Source: an uncultured Chitinophagaceae bacterium (GTDB lineage: Bacteria > Bacteroidota > Bacteroidia > Chitinophagales > Chitinophagaceae). From it: a DNA stretch of 11,217 nt. The notes below the pieces were generated by a model, which saw only the letters and a program-made list of their open reading frames with translations, searched no databases and was not told the DNA's origin. The stretch spans positions 1 to 11,217 of the forward strand of contig CALKVC010000139.1 in NCBI GenBank assembly GCA_937996595.1. Reading direction: 5' to 3'. The position numbers and the translations under genes were made by a program. Position 1 is the stretch's first letter. Every line of letters begins with the position of its first letter. This document shows, one piece after another, positions 8,101 through 11,217 of the stretch.

Positions 8101-9250
8101 TGATCAGGATAATTTTATTATTAAGGTGAAAGATACGGGTATAGGTATACCCGAAGACCAGCAGCAGCATATTTTCGACCGGTTTCACCAACTCGATAAC
8201 AGCCATACCCGCAAGGCTGGCGGCACTGGAATCGGACTAGCCCTTACCAGGGAATTGGTGCGGTTGATGGGCGGCGAAATATTTGTCAAAAGTCCACCAT
8301 CAGGAACGGCTAAGGGAACTGAATTTACCGTATCAATCCCATTGAAGAAGGAGCCGGAAGTGAAAACCGGAGAAGTTTACGATTCAAATGAATATGGTAT
8401 GCACCTGCAATCTAATCCTGCTGCTGCATTTGATTTTATTGATGAAAAGCATAACAGGGAAGCCCCGTTGATCCTGCTGGTGGAAGACAATGCCGATGTG
8501 GTAGCATATACCGCGTCGTGCTTACCCGATTACCGCCTGGCCGTTGGTAAGGATGGAAGAGAAGGGTTTGATATAGCTTCGGAAATAATACCCGACCTCG
8601 TCATTACGGATGTAATGATGCCGTTTGTTGATGGGTTTGAATTGTGCAGGAAGTTGAGGAGTAATGAACATACCAGCCATATACCGATCATCATGCTGAC
8701 AGCTAAAACAGGTATAGATAGCAAGTTAGAAGGACTGAGACAGGGAGCGGATGTATACCTGGAGAAGCCATTTAACCGGGAAGAGTTATTGGTCAGGATA
8801 GAGAAAATACTGGAACTCAGGAAAAATCTCCAGCAGTATTATCTTAAAAAGGCCGGGGTTAGCAACAACAAGGTACCGGTGGAAGCTGTGGGCGAAGAAG
8901 TGCTCCATGAAATTAAAACCGAACATGAGTTTGTAAAGAAGGTAAGAGAGATTGTTGAAGCCCATATATCAGATACCGGTTTTACAGTAGAACAATTGTG
9001 TAAGCAGGTGTTTATGAGCCACTCGCAACTGCACCGGAAACTGGATGCACTTACCGGCTGTTCACCCAATAAATTTATTAGAATGATACGGTTGGGCAGG
9101 GCCATGAAATTACTTACTGACCCGGCCAACAGTATCGGAGCTGTTTCACTCGATTGCGGTTATGCCGATCCGGGTTATTTTGCCAGGGTATTTAAACAGG
9201 AATACGGCGTTACGCCGCAGGAGTGGCGGGCAGGTAAAAAAAACGCTTAA
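5150..9250 (+). CDS. Hybrid two-component system protein (HTCC): propeller sensor kinase, receiver and AraC-type regulator in one chain
   Basis: This membrane sensor reads a periplasmic signal and controls transcription directly. The start is fixed by an in-frame TAG six bases before the ATG. Residues 1-23 are a signal peptide (VNA|Q). Residues about 34-690 carry propeller blades, e.g. DKEGFIWVATKNGLNRYDG at 51, DSRGRIWAGT and YIWIGTKGGGLNRFD. A Y_Y_Y domain follows (about 708-780), then WWRTWW at 785 and one membrane helix (about 790-811). The kinase has phospho-acceptor H846 (THEFRTPL), N961 in the N box, DTGIGIP from D995 and GGTGIGLAL from G1024. The receiver has E1112/D1113, phospho-acceptor D1154, T1184 and K1206. 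The AraC-type HTH spans about 1258-1366. All key residues are present, so it should be active. In this family such proteins usually sense oligosaccharides for a neighbouring polysaccharide locus. None is visible here, so the ligand is unknown; the divergent LamG/LRR gene is the nearest possible target. Confidence 0.97.
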   Translation: MQKLFINLAVIMLICQHFWVVNAQVQNPTAYETITTAQGLSQGMVFDILQDKEGFIWVATKNGLNRYDGYSFKVFTNDPYNANTLSSNTIVKLFEDSRGRIWAGTEDAGLNIYDKVSGKFHRVVNRVSDPSSLSGNNIRLIEEMTDGRVLVAIDGAGFNIVSLPVDFFEKNSAPVITRLTLPNNEQVYGMGKDRNGIMWIGGMDRAVYRFDALKNSFTPLKNAALCNSGYFTTDGSIIIGSNLFLYDGTMAYPLFDTATSPAGNIMFRPNKDLWDKFHREIHFYDVSRWENGKAPEWNMQLPEKTRLVYPFIIDRSGLLWSGSVGYGLRKYNTGGNKFKTHVLPGNSIRWIIPISPDDILTGDYAYGWTRVKGGLIEKDPFKKTTGLPEIDNLMITKAGDFWLKCDKNGYFKYTPATRKLVPFPGINFYDGVGSKQPMFEDSKGILWFSGLGGRITTLDPVSGKLDSFSINNNAAKPMMPKSVCTALYEDKAGTCWIGTQEGFARIVYSGSPPNITRLNWYYNNSASRNSLNYNHVSCFIDDPASPDKYIWIGTKGGGLNRFDKINGNFFHLTTKNGLPDDVVYGMLPDDAGNIWGSTNKGIFCLLTNKSGDSTQWIFRNFSKSYGLQDDEFNTGAYAKLQNGLLAFGGVNGMNIFDPRDILSKGFTPNTYLTDILINNSPVSAGDKTGVLRENIEHAGSIVLNHLQDILTLEFSSLDFTAPLQNKYRYMLEGIDKTWVESGNRRTATYLHLPPGKYTFKVQGSNSQGIWSDKIDKLQITVLPPWWRTWWSYALYLLMAVLAIMAFFRFRINKARLQSQLNFEQLEAKRVRELDTIKTELYTNITHEFRTPLTVILGMAQQVISKPAEHFQNGMDMIVRNGQSLLNLVNQMLDLSKLETGKMQLQLVNADIINFLRYIVESFHSLAESQLKQLHFLSEIDSLFMAYDPEKIRQIISNLLSNALKFTPERGNIYISVQRVSGPGGDQDNFIIKVKDTGIGIPEDQQQHIFDRFHQLDNSHTRKAGGTGIGLALTRELVRLMGGEIFVKSPPSGTAKGTEFTVSIPLKKEPEVKTGEVYDSNEYGMHLQSNPAAAFDFIDEKHNREAPLILLVEDNADVVAYTASCLPDYRLAVGKDGREGFDIASEIIPDLVITDVMMPFVDGFELCRKLRSNEHTSHIPIIMLTAKTGIDSKLEGLRQGADVYLEKPFNREELLVRIEKILELRKNLQQYYLKKAGVSNNKVPVEAVGEEVLHEIKTEHEFVKKVREIVEAHISDTGFTVEQLCKQVFMSHSQLHRKLDALTGCSPNKFIRMIRLGRAMKLLTDPANSIGAVSLDCGYADPGYFARVFKQEYGVTPQEWRAGKKNA

Positions 9251-9382
9251 GTTCAGCGATAAACATTCAACCTGTTTAAACAAAGTTGTTTCCCGAATTG
9301 CTTTAGTATAAGAAAAGGAATATAATTTGTTATTATTAGGAAGATAATCTTAATCTCGTAGTTTATACAATTTTCAGCTCAC

Positions 9383-9406
9383 AAAAAATGCCTGCATGTG
9401 CAGGCA
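9383..9406 (-). terminator. Rho-independent terminator of the small winged-helix gene
   Basis: On the minus strand, the exact inverted repeat TGCCTGCA / TGCAGGCA (9389-9406, two-base centre, or a 7-bp stem with a 4-base loop) is followed by TTTTTT (9383-9388). It lies 44 bases beyond the stop of the gene ending at 9450. On the plus strand the hairpin is followed by ACTTTCAT, without a T-run, so it is a poor terminator for the convergent HTCC gene. Confidence 0.8.
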
Positions 9407-9449
9407 ACTTTCATAATGTCATTCGGCAGGTTTTGATATTGCCGGAAAA

Positions 9450-9704
9450 TTATTTAATAATATCCTTTAATCCTGGCTTTGCCTTAGCAATGCCTTTTTG
9501 CGTTATACGAATAACCAGGGTATCTTCCTGGCTGGTAACAACCAGCTCTTCATCTTCCAGCAATTTAAGGTGCTGCTGTATGATTGTCCAGTCCTGGAAC
9601 TGCCTTAAAATGATTTCCCTTGGCCTGCACTTGTATGATTCGGGTTGCGGATCGTCTTTCGTTATGTTATATATAGTTTGTAGCGTCTTGTAATGGGCTT
9701 CCAT
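9450..9704 (-). CDS. Small winged-helix-like protein, 84 residues, function unknown
   Basis: The 84-residue product is compact, charged and soluble, with no signal peptide. The order of elements suggests a winged helix: an N-terminal helix (about 3-15), a basic segment (CRPREIILRQF, 26-36), a probable recognition helix (DWTIIQQHLKLLEDEELV, 38-55) and a beta wing (LVIRITQKGIAKA, 63-75). This resembles the DNA-binding core of MarR/ArsR-type regulators, but no named family was recognised. The ATG at 9704 is the natural start. A TATCTTTA box lies about 67 bases upstream and a clear terminator lies downstream, which together suggest a single-gene transcript. It is convergent with the HTCC gene, 199 bases away. 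A DNA-binding role is inference from shape; the wing could also serve protein contacts. Confidence 0.75.
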   Translation of the reverse strand: MEAHYKTLQTIYNITKDDPQPESYKCRPREIILRQFQDWTIIQQHLKLLEDEELVVTSQEDTLVIRITQKGIAKAKPGLKDIIK

Positions 9705-9770
9705 GCGATAAATGTATTTAAAAATCAGAGATTAAAAAAAAATCACTGATAAAAATATTTTTTTCAGCCG

Positions 9771-9778
9771 TAAAGATA
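9771..9778 (-). promoter_or_regulatory. Candidate -7 box TATCTTTA for the small winged-helix gene
   Basis: On the minus strand this reads TATCTTTA, close to the Bacteroidota -7 consensus TAnnTTTG. It would give a leader of about 60 AT-rich bases before the ATG at 9704. The identical octamer lies before the HTCC gene. A clear TTG -33 element was not found. Confidence 0.3.
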
Positions 9779-9898
9779 ATGATTCCCGTATTTATGAATT
9801 CGGAGAATTATTTTTTTTAAGATAGCCGCATTAGGGTGCCGGGATGCCTGTTTCTGATGAAATGCCCTGTTTATCATTGTTTGCAGTGTTTTAAGCTT

Positions 9899-9927
9899 GC
9901 TGGCAGTACTGCCCGGCTATTTTTATT
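9899..9927 (+). terminator. Weak hairpin plus T-rich tail, possible terminator
   Basis: GCTGGCA pairs with TGCCCGGC around a GTAC loop, with one bulged C and one G-U pair. TATTTTTA follows. The core GGCAGTACTGCC is a perfect palindrome. No plus-strand gene is evident upstream, so this may be incidental. Confidence 0.25.
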
Positions 9928-10198
9928 AGCATGTTACATATGAATACTTCATACAGGAATAAGATATTCACACTCCTGGTTTTTTTTGTTGAAAAAAAAA
10001 ATTACAGGCCAATGGGCTATTCCTTTGCCCGGTGCCGTTTCCTGAACCCGGATGCTATTTTTTTTGATTTTGTCCTTATTAATCTTCCCGCTTTATTTTC
10101 TGTTAGCTTACTTAACAAATTTTTATAAACCCATGATTAAATTTTCCTCATCAGTTTAAGTCAGATAATCAGTTCACTTAACCATAAAACAATTTGTT

Positions 10199-10276
10199 AT
10201 GAAAAAAATATTACTATCCATCCGGAATTTTTTTAGTGTTGAAGGTGGTTATGCGGTGTTGCCAGGCAATATCTGA
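10199..10276 (+). CDS. Possible 25-residue peptide ORF before a strong terminator
   Basis: The ORF opens with ATG and seven A residues and encodes 25 residues beginning MKKILLSIRNFF, then SVEGGYAVLPGNI and TGA. The N-terminus is basic and hydrophobic, and a Gly-Gly sits at residues 16-17, a pattern shared with double-glycine leader peptides, though the piece after it is only eight residues. No Shine-Dalgarno is seen, as expected for the phylum. A strong plus-strand terminator lies 40 bases downstream and no other plus-strand gene is nearby, so a short transcript probably covers this ORF. It may be a real peptide, a leader peptide or an accidental frame inside a small RNA. No family was recognised. 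Confidence 0.3.
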   Translation: MKKILLSIRNFFSVEGGYAVLPGNI

Positions 10277-10316
10277 GCAGGTAAAGAAAGTTTTAAACTG
10301 GGATGCATGTGTTACT

Positions 10317-10349
10317 AACGTTCTGCGGTAAACGCGGAACGTTTTTTTT
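10317..10349 (+). terminator. Strong Rho-independent terminator on the plus strand
   Basis: The arm AACGTTCTGCG (10317-10327) pairs with CGCGGAACGTT (10333-10343) through one T-G wobble, around the loop GTAAA. A run of T residues reaches 10349. There is no T-run on the other side, so it does not serve the minus-strand gene whose stop codon lies only 12 bases away at 10362. It marks the end of a plus-strand transcript whose only visible content is the short ORF at 10199-10276. Confidence 0.85.
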
Positions 10350-10361
10350 ATGTCCGTTAAA

Positions 10362-11198
10362 TCAGAACAGCCTTAATTGTGCGGCGCTGTTGTTTGTATG
10401 CTTCGCTGTTTCCATACCGGGTTGCATCCCTTTTGCAACGATCCTGAAAACAGGAGTTGACTCAAAACGGGAGGCAACTACTACCTGTGTTTCACCGGCA
10501 TATTCCTTAAACATCCTGCTAACCAATTCCGGTGAATTGTTTTCTTTCGACAGGTGAGATGGAAACAAGTGTGTCATGAAACCCGGTTTGTATTTACAGA
10601 ACAGTTCAAGCGCCTGTATATTGGAAAGGTGGCCGTTTCCTCCTTTTATTCTTCGTTTAAGATGAACCGGGTAATAGCCTTTTTCTAGCATCTCTTCATC
10701 GTAATTCGTTTCCAGGTATGCAGCATGGCATCGGCTGAAATTCCTGATCAGCTTTTCGCATGGTGAGCCAATATCTGTAAATACGCCCACCGTGATATCA
10801 TTACAGGTAATCCTAAAACTGAACGGATCTGCAGCATCATGCTGTTTATTGAACGGATGAACTGTTAATTGCCCGATTGTAACAGATTCATTATCAGTAA
10901 TGTTTCTAATCAGGTGCTGCTTAATGCCAACCGGGCAGTTTTGCAGTGTTTTCCTGCTTATATGTACAGGCAGTGCATATTTTGCTGATATCTGGCTTAC
11001 TCCTTTGATATGGTCGGTATGCTCGTGCGAAATAAATATGGCTTTCACTTTATCCAAGGTTAAACCCAGTTGTTTCATCCGTTTTTCAGTTTCACGGCAA
11101 GAGAGGCCCGCATCAACCAATATTGCTTCGGTACTGTTGCCAATATAATAACAGTTACCGTTACTCCCGGAATTTAATGATGCGGTAAATATGGCCAT
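10362..11198 (-). CDS. MBL-fold metallo-hydrolase of the YycJ/WalJ/VicX type
   Basis: This 278-residue cytoplasmic protein has the complete metallo-beta-lactamase metal-binding set. It shows the N-terminal strand with GSNGNCYYIG (residues 11-20), VDAG at 28-31, the signature SHEHTDH with H58, H60, D62 and H63, H120 in KQHDAADP, D142 in FTDIG, H190 in GNGHLSN, and H215 in SHLSKENN. The GSNGNC and HLSKENN motifs and the length fit the YycJ/WalJ/VicX branch, whose members are predicted metal-dependent nucleases or phosphodiesterases; in Firmicutes the gene sits with walRK. No such kinase/regulator pair is next to it here, so that link should not be carried over. The ATG at 11198 fits the usual family N-terminus, but the frame stays open to the window edge, so an earlier start cannot be excluded. 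No minus-strand terminator was seen after the TGA. The C-terminal tail after about residue 255 is low in conservation signals. Confidence 0.93.
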   Translation of the reverse strand: MAIFTASLNSGSNGNCYYIGNSTEAILVDAGLSCRETEKRMKQLGLTLDKVKAIFISHEHTDHIKGVSQISAKYALPVHISRKTLQNCPVGIKQHLIRNITDNESVTIGQLTVHPFNKQHDAADPFSFRITCNDITVGVFTDIGSPCEKLIRNFSRCHAAYLETNYDEEMLEKGYYPVHLKRRIKGGNGHLSNIQALELFCKYKPGFMTHLFPSHLSKENNSPELVSRMFKEYAGETQVVVASRFESTPVFRIVAKGMQPGMETAKHTNNSAAQLRLF

Positions 11199-11217
11199 AT
11201 CATTGCAAAGGAAATCA

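Larger units (their letters stand above)
9705..10198. other. AT-rich spacer without a convincing gene
   Basis: This stretch is rich in A and T runs (e.g. around 9735, 9810 and 9985). The one open frame of note (9931-10128, plus, 65 codons) gives a Phe/Leu-rich translation with no recognisable family and no promoter or ribosome-binding context, so it is probably not a gene. A weak plus-strand hairpin at 9899-9917 is listed separately. A 6-base inverted repeat (TTAAGT at 10156-10161, ACTTAA at 10176-10181) lies just upstream of the short ORF at 10199 and could be a binding site. Confidence 0.55.

Noticed and set aside
9389..9406. Palindrome considered as an attachment site or recombination site
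   Set aside because: The T-run on the minus strand and the position just after the stop of the 9450-9704 gene explain it as a terminator. No integrase or mobile gene is nearby.
9388..9693. 101-codon plus-strand frame opposite the small winged-helix gene
   Set aside because: It begins inside the terminator hairpin and is the shadow of the better-supported minus-strand gene, which has a coherent helix and wing pattern.
9931..10128. 65-codon plus-strand frame
   Set aside because: Its Phe/Leu-rich translation comes from T-runs, with no family, promoter or partner gene seen.
10362..11198. Assigning the MBL-fold gene a role in a WalRK cell-wall circuit
   Set aside because: The motifs fit the YycJ/WalJ family, but no walR/walK-like genes are adjacent and the HTCC is an unrelated architecture, so only the family name is supported.

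Overview
The window looks like chromosomal DNA from a Bacteroidota member, most likely Chitinophagaceae or a close relative (Sphingobacteriia/Chitinophagia). The evidence is a one-piece hybrid two-component sensor/regulator (HTCC), a giant secreted LamG/LRR mosaic protein of the kind exported by the type IX secretion system, AT-rich spacers without Shine-Dalgarno motifs, and -7-like boxes of the TAnnTTT type. The family-level assignment is inference.

Layout. Positions 4542 down to 1 (minus strand) form one uninterrupted reading frame of 1514 codons that runs off the left edge. It encodes a secreted protein with a signal peptide, an N-terminal LamG (concanavalin A-like) domain, a long beta-rich repetitive region, two tandem leucine-rich-repeat modules that each start with the same header, and a second LamG domain cut by the window edge. 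A 607-base divergent spacer (4543-5149) holds three inverted repeats and candidate promoter elements. The plus-strand gene 5150-9250 encodes a 1366-residue HTCC protein: signal peptide, periplasmic propeller, Y_Y_Y domain, one membrane segment, histidine kinase, receiver and AraC-type DNA-binding domain. Convergent to it, on the minus strand, is a small winged-helix-like protein (9450-9704) with a clear Rho-independent terminator at 9383-9406. An AT-rich, gene-poor stretch of about 650 bases follows. It contains a possible 25-codon ORF (10199-10276, plus) just before a strong plus-strand terminator (10317-10349). The right end is a minus-strand metallo-beta-lactamase-fold hydrolase of the YycJ/WalJ/VicX type (10362-11198).

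How the parts may fit together. The HTCC is transcribed divergently from the giant surface protein. HTCC genes usually lie beside the genes they control, most often polysaccharide-utilisation loci. No SusC/SusD or glycoside hydrolase gene is visible here, so the nearest candidate target is the LamG/LRR protein; this is inference. The two right-hand minus-strand genes look like independent housekeeping or small regulatory genes. The least explained item is the short plus-strand unit ending at the 10317-10349 terminator. No rRNA, tRNA, CRISPR array, insertion sequence or phage gene was seen.
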